From positions 1 to 41,280 of the forward strand of contig JAMWBK010000015.1 in the NCBI GenBank assembly GCA_029953675.1: a DNA stretch of 41,280 nucleotides, written 5' to 3'. Position numbers and translations under genes: made by a program. This DNA comes from Rhodosorus marinus (Eukaryota > Rhodophyta > Stylonematophyceae > Stylonematales > Stylonemataceae). Positions 8,978-17,516 of this stretch are shown here, one piece after another. Positions within the stretch are counted from its first letter, which is position 1, and each line of letters opens with the position of its first letter. Under the pieces are notes generated by a model. The model had not been told where the DNA came from. It saw only the letters and a program-made list of their open reading frames with translations, and did no database searches.

Positions 8978-9115
8978 ATGCCAGAAAGCGGACTATCGAA
9001 TCAATGAGGTAGACAAACTTGACGGTGACCTCGGCGAGCATGAATTCCCTGGTAATCGTCAGTCTTGGGTGTCCAATTAAACTATCCGATCATCGATCCA
9101 TTGGTTCGAACATAT
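8978..9115 (+). promoter_or_regulatory. Upstream module shared with the 4321 gene
   Basis: This is the counterpart of 3895-4050, with AGTCTTGGGTGTCCAATTAA and GCGGACTATC as the clearest blocks. The distance to the ATG at 9483 minus the 72-bp duplication is close to the distance in the 4321 gene. Confidence 0.5.
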
Positions 9116-9182
9116 CCTGTTTACAGTTTTTTTGCGGCAAAACCCGTCTATTGGTTTTCTTGGGTGACGGCGACGGAATTGG

Positions 9183-9324
9183 TGAAGGCAGACATGTGTC
9201 ATAACAGGGCCGCACTTCCCAAAAAACTCGTTGACTTCCCAAGGCCGAGGATAATGAAGGCAGACATGTGTCAGAACAGGGCCGCACTTCCCAAAAAACT
9301 CGTTGACTTCCCAAGGCCGAGGAT
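9183..9324 (+). repeat. 72-bp tandem duplication in the promoter region
   Basis: Two head-to-tail copies (9183-9254 and 9255-9324) differ by one base over about 70 bp. The block contains GGCAGACATGTGTC and ACTTCCCAAGGCCGAGGAT. The related promoter of the broken paralogue (13140-13260, minus) has a single counterpart, so the duplication is specific to the intact gene. A TTTAAAT box follows at 9325-9335. Confidence 0.85.
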
Positions 9325-9482
9325 CTTTAAATCTTCTGGAGGTGTTTTGTGCGATTCGGTATTTACTTAAGCCGGATAAACGCAGCCGCATAATCGGGAG
9401 GTGACGGGGAGAATTCGGCACAAGCAGATAAGGGGATCTAGAATTAGTAGGTCTGGAAAGGGAAAACCACTAGCTAGCAAGG

Positions 9483-10610
9483 ATGAAGACCTGGCACACA
9501 ACGACGATGCTTCTCGCTGCTGGTTTCTTGGCTGCAATTGCAGCTGCCGAGTCCGGGGATTGCGACCCGAAGGGTGAATATCCTTACTTTCAAAGGAGGA
9601 CTAATTTTTTGACCACTGGTGGTCCGCCGGGTAGGGTCAATTACATTGCAACGATGAACACCAGAACAGGTTTGATTACAAACGGGATACCAAGTTTCGA
9701 GGTGGAGGTGGAAAACCACGCCCAACTTGTGAATATGACGAGAGTGAGACTTGGAGTCTGGCCCGACTGCAAGGAAGGAAGCGTTCCGAGTGGAAAAAGC
9801 AAGTTTCAGATCGCCTTGGACGGGGATGATATCGATCAGGATAACCTAGTCTTCGAGATTCCGGTTACAGCTATGCCGATTCCCAACTGCCTTTCTCAAG
9901 ACTCCATCTGCATGGTTGGGGCGTTCAGGGGATTCGTTGGAGATACGGAGACGAACCTCAGGATCTCCACGAAGCAACCTAGCGGTAGTCAATGCCCAGC
10001 ATCGACGCCTAAGGGACCCGACGGGATAACTCAGTGCCCAATTGGCGTTATATGGGTCGACGGCACCCCGTCGCCGTCGCCGACTCCTTCTCCCTTCTAC
10101 AACTGCGAGAAGGACATTGAGGCGACCGGGCTTGAGCCAACGTTCACTTGCGGAAAGAAAACAAACTGCATCTCTACCTTCAGTTTGCTTAATAGATTTA
10201 CAGGCACCAATGTTGCAACCGCGACTTACAGCACTTCATCTGTGAACGGCGAGCGCTGCTTCCACCTCGTAATCAAATTCAACTCGGGCGAACAGGGGCA
10301 GAGCATAACCGGCATGTACTTGGGCCTATGGGGAGCGGACCAGGATCTGAAGACAATCTGGGAAAACAACCAAGAGTTCCAAATCGCAACTTCAGTAGCC
10401 CCGGACAGCCCCTTGGAGTGGGATATCTGCCCCTCCATGTTGACCGATATGCCAAACTGTACCTCCATCGAGGACATGCTGTTCCTGAGCACGATTGAGG
10501 CCTCGGATGAGAGCGGTAATGGGTATTTCTTGGATCCTGATGTGGGGCAATGTCCCGATCTGGAGGTGATACCATTCAACGGATGCCCAGTCAACACGAA
10601 GTGGAGGTAA
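9483..10610 (+). CDS. Secreted two-domain protein of unknown family
   Basis: This is a 375-residue intronless frame. The ATG at 9483 starts a signal peptide (residues 1-22, ending AIAAA-ES). Two similar domains follow, about residues 25-190 and 207-375, joined by the proline/serine linker SPSPTPSP near 197-204. Each domain has an LGxW motif (LGVW at 90, LGLW at 280), then FQI, MPxPNC/MPNC and CP blocks, so the gene arose by internal duplication. Cysteines probably form disulphides outside the cell, and NMT and NCT are possible glycosylation sites. The promoter is conserved with the broken paralogue at 12415-12986. The same N-terminal LGxW arrangement occurs in the 14535-15959 product. I do not recognise the family and assign no activity. 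Confidence 0.9.
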   Translation: MKTWHTTTMLLAAGFLAAIAAAESGDCDPKGEYPYFQRRTNFLTTGGPPGRVNYIATMNTRTGLITNGIPSFEVEVENHAQLVNMTRVRLGVWPDCKEGSVPSGKSKFQIALDGDDIDQDNLVFEIPVTAMPIPNCLSQDSICMVGAFRGFVGDTETNLRISTKQPSGSQCPASTPKGPDGITQCPIGVIWVDGTPSPSPTPSPFYNCEKDIEATGLEPTFTCGKKTNCISTFSLLNRFTGTNVATATYSTSSVNGERCFHLVIKFNSGEQGQSITGMYLGLWGADQDLKTIWENNQEFQIATSVAPDSPLEWDICPSMLTDMPNCTSIEDMLFLSTIEASDESGNGYFLDPDVGQCPDLEVIPFNGCPVNTKWR

Positions 10611-11284
10611 CTGATTCGGAAAGAGCGCCTGGATTGGAGATGGGTTCGTCGTATTTTCCTCGGGCAACCCCACTACGCCCGGGAATCCATCGCACAGCTG
10701 ATCTGCTACGTGAACCGTGATTCTATGTTCATGGGTCACCTATAACCGCAAGCAGCAAACAAAACTTTGCGAAACTAGCAGACTGCCATGACCGCTTCGG
10801 CGGTTTGTACGCGGGTTTAACATCGGACCCAGGTTCAGGGGTCGTAAACTTTACCGTAATACGGCAGTATAATGTGTGTCATGCATATGTGAATAAAATT
10901 CAGAACTTAAATGGTTAGATACCCAACAGGAATCAAACCAACCCCATGTGTAACGCCATGCACCATCGTTTAGTCAGAGATAGCAACCCTGGAGTAGCAC
11001 AACGTCCTCCGGGTGCCGCACGTGAGAGCTGCTCAGAAAACGGAAAAGGGGTTGAACGCCGTGCGGGATCATAGGTCTGAATCAATACTTGAACGTGTGC
11101 GTAATAGTTGGCGTGGACGAGGGCTTGAGAGGTATCTCCATCCCAACAAAGAAATTGCACGGTGCGAGGCGCATATCTCGTTCTCCATCAAGGGAAAACA
11201 ACTTATCTTTTTCGCGGTTCAACCACACGCGAGAACTTTCTAAACACTAAGCCCAGGCAGAAAAATTGGTGAAACTAGAAATGC
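10611..11284. other. 3' flank of the 9483 gene
   Basis: GAATAAAATTC near 10891-10901 could be a polyadenylation signal about 285 bp after the stop. The remaining sequence up to 11284 shows no gene I can support. Confidence 0.4.
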
Positions 11285-11520
11285 AGTGGACTTCTAATAT
11301 AGCCTGAACTAGCGAAAAAAGCGTGCTACGGTGGTGCGTCTCCGCGAGCATGTTGCTAGAATCTCGGCAAACAGCGACGCTCAATCGGCGTAGGAGTACC
11401 AAATACTCAGCAGGATGATCTGTAACTCATTTCCGCAGCCACTCCACGCTTGAGTTTTCAAGATGATAAGAAATTTCCTTAATGAAAGGCTGGAACCACT
11501 CTGCCCTCGTCACCCGGCCA
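11285..11520 (-). pseudogene. Family II ORF2 C-terminus, degraded
   Basis: Minus-strand translation gives blocks equivalent to FQPFI, VEWLRK, HPAEYLVLLRRLSV and SSNMLAE. They match FQPFI, LEWLRK, HPVEYLELLRRLSV and SSSMLAQ at 17546-18346. A frame-breaking stop follows WLRK. The 3' end shows TTCAGGCTATATTAG. Confidence 0.75.
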
Positions 11521-11699
11521 ACGTCGTCATGGATGGCTACTATGGTTAGACCGGGGTTTTTACACCAGAAAACGCGCCATGGATAGGGCACCTAACACCA
11601 GTGTCCACGCAGATCAGTTTGTTCTACAGCCGATGTGACATGCAATTGGTATCGGTGTGACATGGTTTGTGAGTAGCACGACAGCCAAAGAACGTAGGG

Positions 11700-12125
11700 G
11701 AGTCTTAAATGTCATTTACGTAGCCCAAACAGGCGCACCGCTTCCAGCATCTCGGAGATGGTGGCCAGTGGTTGCGGCGGTTGAGAGCATTCTCCGGGTC
11801 GAGCCGTAAGACAACTGCTGCAGGTGGCACGAGAGATGGGCCTATATCGCATGGAGTGAGCGTTCGCATCCACCGCTGACTCTATGCCTTGTTGTAAGGG
11901 TACGACCAGTTCGCGGATTCGGTCTGTATATCCACTGTGTGTCCCCACCTTCCTTAGGGCTCCGGGACGACGATAGGGCGAACGCCTCACCTCGTTCAGG
12001 ATCCGTGTTGGTCGTAGGTTTCTGTACGGCAGTAATCTGCTGCTGCGCAGTGCCCAGGTTAGAGGAGGTGGAAACTCCTCCAGTTCGGTACCTAGTAGCC
12101 GGAGAATTGCGGATCAGAGCCAATT
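11700..12125 (-). pseudogene. Reverse transcriptase fragment (family I type), degraded
   Basis: In order on the minus strand one can read RRSPYRRPGALRKV, VSGGCERSLHAI, and in another frame VLRLDPENALNR. These correspond to PLRLRPLGIPEVLRKAV, VSGGCEHAIHLAEAHL and LLKLDLANAFNR (RT motif A) of the element at 24574-27723. Frameshifts separate them and both ends are missing. The nearest relative is the fragment at 38340-38995. Confidence 0.75.
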
Positions 12126-12414
12126 AGACCTGCTGAGTGTCCCCCTGCATGTGCTCTGCGCGGAGCTCGCTGTAAAAACTTGGGATTTTACTGAAGGTGA
12201 TTTTTTCAGATACAGACAAGGCAACACAAGACAAAGGGAGGGAGGGAGGTGGAGGAGGAGGTTTCTATTGGCAGATCGTGAGGACATTTCTTCCCCCACT
12301 CCACAGCCCCCACTCTGGGGGCCTCGGTATCCTCGGCGTTTTAAATCGCTTCCTCATCCTATCGATTTCTATTTGAAACTGCCTCTGTGATTTTTATCCC
12401 GTCGCGCTCCCCTG
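12126..12414. other. Spacer, no gene
   Basis: It contains a G/A-rich run (12235-12260) and no coding signal. It ends where the pseudogene alignment begins. Confidence 0.4.
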
Positions 12415-12986
12415 AACCAAAATTGGGCGCTGAGTTATCCCGTTGGATCCCTTAGGCGTTCACTCTGGGCATTGGTCACCGGTATACTGCGCTTCATGGA
12501 AATCCTGAGGTTCCTCTCCGTACCATGGCGAATCCTCTGAATGCTCCGACCATGCAGATGAAGTCCTGAGACAAGTAGTTAAGAATCGGCATCTCGTTAA
12601 CCGGAATATCGAAGACTGGGTTATCCTGATCGATATCCTCCGCGTCTAAGATGATCGGAAACTTGGTTTTTCCATTGGGAACGTTTCCTTCGTTGCAGTC
12701 GGCCCAGACTTTAAGTATCACACTCGTCAACCTCACAAGTGGGGCGTAGTTTTTTGCCTCTACACGTGGAAGCTTGGTACACATTCGTATTCACACCTGT
12801 TCCAGTGTACATCTCTGCAACATATTGGATATTACCCGGCGGTTGGTTTCCCCCACCAGTGGTCAAAACTCTAATCCTGCTTTTGAAACTGAGGATGTTC
12901 GCGGCGCAATCCCCGGACTCGACCGTTACAATTGCAAGCCAGAAACCAACCGCGAGGAACCCCGTCGTTGTGTACAAGGTCTTCAT
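12415..12986 (-). pseudogene. Truncated paralogue of the 9483 secreted protein
   Basis: This is an inverted copy of the 5' half of the 9483 gene. The signal peptide (start at 12986, MKTLYTTTGFLAVGFWLAI), TTGG, DAEDIDQDNPVFDIPV and SQDFICMVGAFRGF can be aligned along the first domain. A frameshift near 12780-12740 separates the first 70 residues from the rest. One cysteine of the MPIPNC block is replaced (MPILNY). The alignment fades near 12415 after an in-frame stop, so the second domain is absent. The gene is broken and probably inactive. Confidence 0.88.
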
Positions 12987-13262
12987 CCTTCCTAGCTAGT
13001 TGTATTCCCTTTCCAGCGTTCCAATTCTAGATCTCCATGTCTGCTTGTTCCCGCAATCTCGCGACAGTTCCCTTTGTGCAGCTGCGTTTATCCAGGTTGA
13101 GTAAATACCCAATCGCAGAAAATACCTCCCAGAAGAGGATTTAAATATCCTTGGCCTTGGGAAGTATGGCCCAGTTCTCACACCGGTAGGCCTTCACCCA
13201 TTCCGTCGTTATACCGAAGCAAAACCAATAAACTGGCTTCGTTCTTTTAAAAAACAGTGAAC
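12987..13262 (-). promoter_or_regulatory. Conserved promoter of the broken paralogue
   Basis: On the minus strand this aligns with 9140-9482. Matching blocks are TATTGGTTTT, GACGGAAT/GGGTGAAGGC, ACTTCCCAAGGCC, ATATTTAAATCC (against ATCTTTAAATC), GGATAAACGCAGC and AGATCTAGAATT. The whole gene with about 340 bp of upstream DNA was therefore duplicated. ATTTAAAT and the ATTGG box are the most conserved core-promoter candidates. Confidence 0.7.
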
Positions 13263-13269
13263 AGGATAT

Positions 13270-13420
13270 ATTGAATGAATTTGTCTCTTCGGATACTGAA
13301 AGGAAAAATCCCGAGGGGAAAACCAAGACTAAGCGCAGGGAAGATCGCGCGCTTCCAACATCAAAGCAGCGATCATACGCCATAGCAAGAAACGAGTCAA
13401 ACACGAGGACAGACGGTCAG
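13270..13420 (-). mobile_element. Family III-like 3' untranslated fragment
   Basis: The plus strand shows AATCCCGAGGGGAAAACC, AAGACTAAGCGCAGGG and TCCAACATCAAAGCAG, a diverged copy of 13565-13640. No intact coding region. Confidence 0.6.
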
Positions 13421-13539
13421 GCTTCCTTTCTTTCCCCGCGGGTTTATTTTTCTTTCACTCTCGGATTAACCAGAATTCACTAATCCAAACCACTCGAAAG
13501 GCCAGTTCAGAATAGATAAGATATTCAGCGGTTCTCAAA

Positions 13540-14170
13540 GAAACGAATGGTTTAATCGGAGGCTGAAAAAAAAAACCCCGAGGGTAAAAAAAGACTAAGC
13601 GCGGCGAAGTACTCGCGCCTCCAACATCAAAGCGGCATTCATGCGCCACAGCAGGAAACTTAAGCGGGTAAACAACGATTGAAGACGGTCAGGGCGTTCG
13701 CGGAACAACTCCCGAAGCCAGCGAGAACCAACAGAGTCCATGAACCCGAAGCACTCAATGATCAGGGGTACCAAGCGATGTGCTAGTGCCGAAGCACGAA
13801 CACCAGGGGAAGACAAAGCCCCCGCGTATTTGATCTCTTTGCGGCGTCTCATGCTGTCGGCGGCAGATCCACGGCGCTCCCCCACAGCCGGGAGATAACG
13901 ACTAGCTTGAGGGTTAGGAACAGCAAGATCAACGTATGTGGTACGGCGGCTGTCGTCACAGGTGATCACCAGGTCGGCTACACGGCGTTCATCATTTTGA
14001 AAGTCCGCGACGGGTAAAGGTTTCTCACGTTCGATTTCCAGACCGGCTTGCCGGACTATAGGCCGAAGTTCCCGGTATAACAGGTTCAAGATCCGTGTAT
14101 GGCGGCGGGTTCGAGCACCTTTCACTGCTGGGCAACTAGCGAGCAGGTGGGCGCCAAAATCTGCGTTGAC
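13540..14170 (-). mobile_element. Family III element, 5'-truncated
   Basis: It contains the endonuclease frame 13595-14125 and a 3' untranslated end with CCCTCGGGGTTTTTTTTTT, ending near 13545. The 5' edge near 14170 lies in the zinc knuckle: the frame upstream of 14125 still reads NADFGAHLLASCPA. It is the best family III C-terminus in the window. Confidence 0.8.
13595..14125 (-). CDS. RLE endonuclease domain of a non-LTR retrotransposon (partial)
   Basis: This is an open frame of 176 codons with no true start; the first codon is GTG and the frame is 5'-truncated. It begins with the RTRRHTRIL block that follows the zinc knuckle. It then has VADLVIT-(8 residues)-TYVDLAV, the counterpart of the PD...DxK active site of RLE-type elements such as R2. 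Here the ADL and VDLA versions lack the usual proline and lysine. RRRKEIKYAGAL and a conserved C-terminus ending ARVLRRA follow. In an intact element this domain nicks target DNA to prime reverse transcription. It cannot be autonomous, as the RT part is missing. Confidence 0.8.
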   Translation of the reverse strand: MKGARTRRHTRILNLLYRELRPIVRQAGLEIEREKPLPVADFQNDERRVADLVITCDDSRRTTYVDLAVPNPQASRYLPAVGERRGSAADSMRRRKEIKYAGALSSPGVRASALAHRLVPLIIECFGFMDSVGSRWLRELFRERPDRLQSLFTRLSFLLWRMNAALMLEARVLRRA

Positions 14171-14534
14171 ACATCAAGGTAGTTGCCGGATCACATTACC
14201 CAAAAGTGCTAGTCTAGTCCAATCCACTTTTTGAGTTCTTGCCGAACTAACAGCGAACGCTGGTGCTGGCCAACCCACTGACCTAAATTTCAGATGCGAC
14301 GCGGTACAAGTTTTTATCCAGACCTACTCAAAACACCAGCGGCAACCAATCGCCTCTATTGCTGATACGCAATTGGAAAGCAATCAAGGCAGCATTTCAT
14401 AATCTTTCGATAAGATGGGACCGGCTTTCCCTCCCCGCTGCTGCCCACCTACTTTAAGGGCGGGGGACAGCAGGGGTTGGTTGGGGGCAGCTACACAACA
14501 CCTGTCCTTGGACGATCCCTAAGAATTGGAGAAT
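14171..14534. other. Intergenic, no gene
   Basis: I see nothing coding or repeated. It contains the 3' flank of the minus-strand gene that ends at 14535. Confidence 0.4.
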
Positions 14535-15959
14535 CTAAGCAGGCAAGACGAGCATTTTTGTAAAAGTCTCGATTAGCAAGGGAAGCGCTTGATATAAGAA
14601 CGAGCGAAACTTTCGCCTTACCCCTTCTTCTCCAGGTAGACCACACACCGATCCGAAACTCCCTATTTGGCCGTCAAAGATACAACGGCCGGGTTGGCGT
14701 GCCAATTCAGCTTCGAATTGGCCTTCGTTGAGACCCCCGGGTTGGTCGGGTTGCAAGATTTCCCATTCCCCTCTCGGTGGCGGATTTCTACTCGAGCAAT
14801 ACCCGCAAATAACGCTGCCAATGCGCCCTACGAGTGGGTAGTCCAGAAGCGGCCCAAATAGGGAATTCGTTGCAATCTGTCCTACTGGCACTGGGCCAGA
14901 AGGAGAATTCGCAAAAACCGGGGTGCTGGCGAAAGAGATAAATTGTAGTAGCCGTCGTTTGTCCTCGACGTCCTCGACCCTCACTGAATACCTCGAGGGA
15001 AATTCAGAATCTGTCAACTCGACAGCAAAAGCGAGTACAGGTGTATTCAAGGTATACAACTCTGGCACGTTAAATACCGCAACGCTGAAAGAGTCGAAGT
15101 TTCTTATAAAAACTACAGGGCGGCGGATCACCGTACTCGATTGCGCAGGGACGGCCTCTGACAGGTGGCTCACCGTAGGCGCTTCCGGAGCGATGCCCTC
15201 TGACGGCAATGGCTCGGGTTGCTTCTCGTAGAGGGTAAGCTCGAGCGCAAAATCTGGCGGGTTAGATTCGCTGAAGCCGGGTGAAAGCACAAATTCAACT
15301 ACTCCTCCCGTACGGTTGATACGGTTGATGCCGCCAAATTCCGGTTGCTCGCCGATCGAACTGCACGAAGCTTGGAGCGTGCATGCAACGAATCCATCCC
15401 CATTCGCATCGGCAATAGAAGTGCATGAACTGGAACCTTGAGCGGTGGAACAGGTTGTGTCCCCCGCTATTGGAAAGCTCAGTCCAGCAATACGCACTTT
15501 GCCGTCCTCCATTCGAACCTTCGCTTCAACCACGAGCGCCGGTATGAGACGTTCTTCACTGCAGCAGTCACCGTCTGTCTTGATATCGTCCAGGCATGCG
15601 TCTACTCTCACCGTGGTCGGCTCACTATCTAGAAACTTTCTCTTACGAGTGAACCGAGCATTACTGCGAGGAATCCCTCCCAACCATAGCCCGAGTTTGG
15701 CTCGTCTAATCCCAAGTCCCTCGCGCACGACAAAAGTGAACCTGGTACACGTCTCTCCCTTGTTCGGTCCCTGCGTCTTCACGACATCCTTATTGCTTAC
15801 GCTTCCCACCGTTTCACCTTCAACTTGCAGTGGAAAGCACGAGGAAGAAATTGTGTACGATGAAAAGAGAGGATTAACAAAGTTTGCGCATGTGCCAACG
15901 TCGGCAACCGTCAAGCCAAAGATCCCGGCAAGCAGGATTACTACCAACCCGTACTTCAT
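14535..15959 (-). CDS. Secreted LGxW-domain protein, 474 residues
   Basis: The frame is open from an ATG at 16106, but I prefer the ATG at 15959. It starts a typical signal peptide (MKYGLVVILLAGIFGLTVA), and a TATA-like box lies about 100 bp upstream. The first domain has LGLW at residues 89-92, the same position as LGVW in the 9483 product (90-93). It is preceded by a CTRFTFVVREG block like CFHLVIKF there, so the two are probably distant homologues. Cysteines are many in the first half (CCSEE, CSSIG), and DANGDGF is a calcium-loop-like string. Residues 240-290 are proline-rich. It is presumably extracellular with unknown function. No introns or breaks are seen. Confidence 0.87.
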   Translation of the reverse strand: MKYGLVVILLAGIFGLTVADVGTCANFVNPLFSSYTISSSCFPLQVEGETVGSVSNKDVVKTQGPNKGETCTRFTFVVREGLGIRRAKLGLWLGGIPRSNARFTRKRKFLDSEPTTVRVDACLDDIKTDGDCCSEERLIPALVVEAKVRMEDGKVRIAGLSFPIAGDTTCSTAQGSSSCTSIADANGDGFVACTLQASCSSIGEQPEFGGINRINRTGGVVEFVLSPGFSESNPPDFALELTLYEKQPEPLPSEGIAPEAPTVSHLSEAVPAQSSTVIRRPVVFIRNFDSFSVAVFNVPELYTLNTPVLAFAVELTDSEFPSRYSVRVEDVEDKRRLLQFISFASTPVFANSPSGPVPVGQIATNSLFGPLLDYPLVGRIGSVICGYCSSRNPPPRGEWEILQPDQPGGLNEGQFEAELARQPGRCIFDGQIGSFGSVCGLPGEEGVRRKFRSFLYQALPLLIETFTKMLVLPA

Positions 15960-16058
15960 GAATAATCTCTCAATTTCACTCCCAAAATCTAAAGATTGTC
16001 CACCCGCAGCTGCTCTCCCACGCGTCTGCCCTCCCCTCAAACAGCATCTCAAGTGGTA

Positions 16059-16066
16059 TGTATATA
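16059..16066 (-). promoter_or_regulatory. TATA-like box
   Basis: On the minus strand GGGTATATACATACC lies about 100 bp upstream of the ATG at 15959. This spacing is similar to other candidates in the window and supports the downstream start. Confidence 0.5.
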
Positions 16067-16224
16067 CCCTTCCGCGTATCTTCGTACTGAAGCCTGTACA
16101 CAGCATTAAGTCAATTGTAAAACCACCATTGTGACAACCGGGTTTGTGTCTTGTCCAATGACATTACAATCTGAGTAGTGCCAAGCTCTGGATTGGCAAA
16201 ACCACTGCTACGAACGATAGCAAG

Positions 16225-16295
16225 CAAACCCAAGCGCCGATGGCGCGCCTCAGCAAGACAAACGTGACGCACCATTCATGGGGGTTTTACTACCA
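16225..16295 (-). mobile_element. Family II scrap
   Basis: GGCGCGCCATCGGCGCTTGGG on the minus strand and a nearby AGTAAAACCCCC string are remnants of the family II 3' end, in degraded order. Confidence 0.5.
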
Positions 16296-16566
16296 TTCAT
16301 GTAATCAGTGTGCGGATTCCCCACGCCCCCTCGCCATCCCCCTCCGACTCAGTACGAGAATATTGATGTACTTTTTGCCTTTTTTTTCAAGTTTCGCATT
16401 GTTTCCCGTTGCATCCATATAGCCTGTTCCCAGAACGGCTTCCCCCACCCACCCCCGCGCCCTCCGCGAGGACCATCAATCTTCTGCACGAAAAGTCTCC
16501 CCTCCCAACGCCTTTTTCCTCTTTTTGTTTGGAGCGGCTGAAGAGAAAACAAACGAAAAAACTAAG
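16296..16566. other. C-rich/T-rich spacer
   Basis: It has runs of C and T and open frames on both strands that look compositional. No gene is supported. Confidence 0.4.
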
Positions 16567-16686
16567 AGTTGTGTCAAGTGGGGGTCGGGTTCTTCGCTGT
16601 TTACCCCTCTAAACCTCCATGTTTTCGCGGGTTTAACCACTTCTGGCTCGTCCACGGCGAAAAAAAACGACCCACTTGGCACAACC
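16567..16686. mobile_element. MITE-like repeat, copy 2
   Basis: This 120-bp repeat is bounded by GTTGTGTCAAGTGGG and CCCACTTGGCACAAC, imperfect terminal inverted repeats of about 15 bp. The interior matches 8785-8937 in the opposite orientation. No coding capacity. Confidence 0.75.
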
Positions 16687-16724
16687 AGAAAAAAAACCGT
16701 TGGCAGATTGAAATGCGCTTAAAA

Positions 16725-17165
16725 AATGGGAATTGTTTTGCTGAAGCCGCCACTGCAAGATTTTCTTATCGCTATTTTTCCAATTCTGTCCTTTAATCGG
16801 AACTGAATGAATGCGTTTGAGACTGAGAAAAATGAAGACAAGACGAGGCGAGGGGCAAAAAAAAGGAAATTAAGGACGAGGGAAGCACTGGTTCCCCAAG
16901 AAATTTAGACGGGTGAACACAACGAGGGGAGACGTTCAGGTCAAACAGTTGGACAACACTCCCGAAAGCCAGGAAACGGAATCCATAAACCCAAAACATT
17001 CGATGACCAGATGGGAATTTTTTTGGTGAAGCCTCAAACTCCAAGATTTTCTTATCGACTATTTTTCCGATTCTCTCCTTCAACCGGAACTGAATGAATG
17101 CGTTTGAGACTGAGAAAAACGAAAACAAAACAAGGCGAGTGGAAAAAAAAGGGAACTAGGACAAC
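16725..17165 (-). mobile_element. Family III-like fragment within a direct repeat
   Basis: An antisense family III subfamily 3' end (TGAATGAATGCGTTTGAGACTG onwards, to GATGACCAG near 17011) is followed by a second copy of its own start and of the preceding 75 bp (about 17008-17140). The period is about 283 bp. It is a partial tandem duplication rather than two independent insertions. Confidence 0.65.
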
Positions 17166-17449
17166 GTACGGGTGTACTACACGGGGCACTATGTGCTAGT
17201 AAAACATTTTAATATTCTGTTGATTTCCTCGTTATCGGAACCGATCATGTGCGCTTCTACTGTGGGGAAGGCAATGGCCACTCTGACACTGACGACTTCT
17301 CCACCAGACGCCAACAGATCGGCAGGAGCAGCAACGGGTCACAAATGTAAGTCGTACTCTGTTTCGGTAGAGCTCGTGAAAGGGGTACTTTTCGCAGGAC
17401 GGATCATACACCAAGGCGTGCAGGATCAGTTTTGAGCACCCAGTAGAAG
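17166..17449. other. Spacer, no gene
   Basis: Open frames exist on both strands but nothing is recognisable. Confidence 0.35.
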
Positions 17450-17516
17450 CTTCAGGCTATGCTAATAAAGCCAGTGGGGCGATGAGACCATGCTAGTAAA
17501 GTCCAATAAAGCCAGT
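17450..17516 (+). mobile_element. Family II 3' end with compound tail
   Basis: CTTCAGGCTATGCTAATAAAG is followed by two further CTAGTAAAG/AATAAAGCC units before the next family II copy begins at about 17517. It is a head-to-tail arrangement of two family II copies. Confidence 0.65.

Noticed and set aside
10911-11284. Coding sequence or tRNA in the 9483 gene's distal 3' flank
   Set aside because: The short frames on both strands have no motif, and I could not fold a cloverleaf by eye.
15445-16134. A 229-codon plus-strand frame
   Set aside because: It is antisense to the secreted protein at 14535-15959. It has no signal peptide or recognisable motif, whereas the minus frame has both signal peptide and TATA box.
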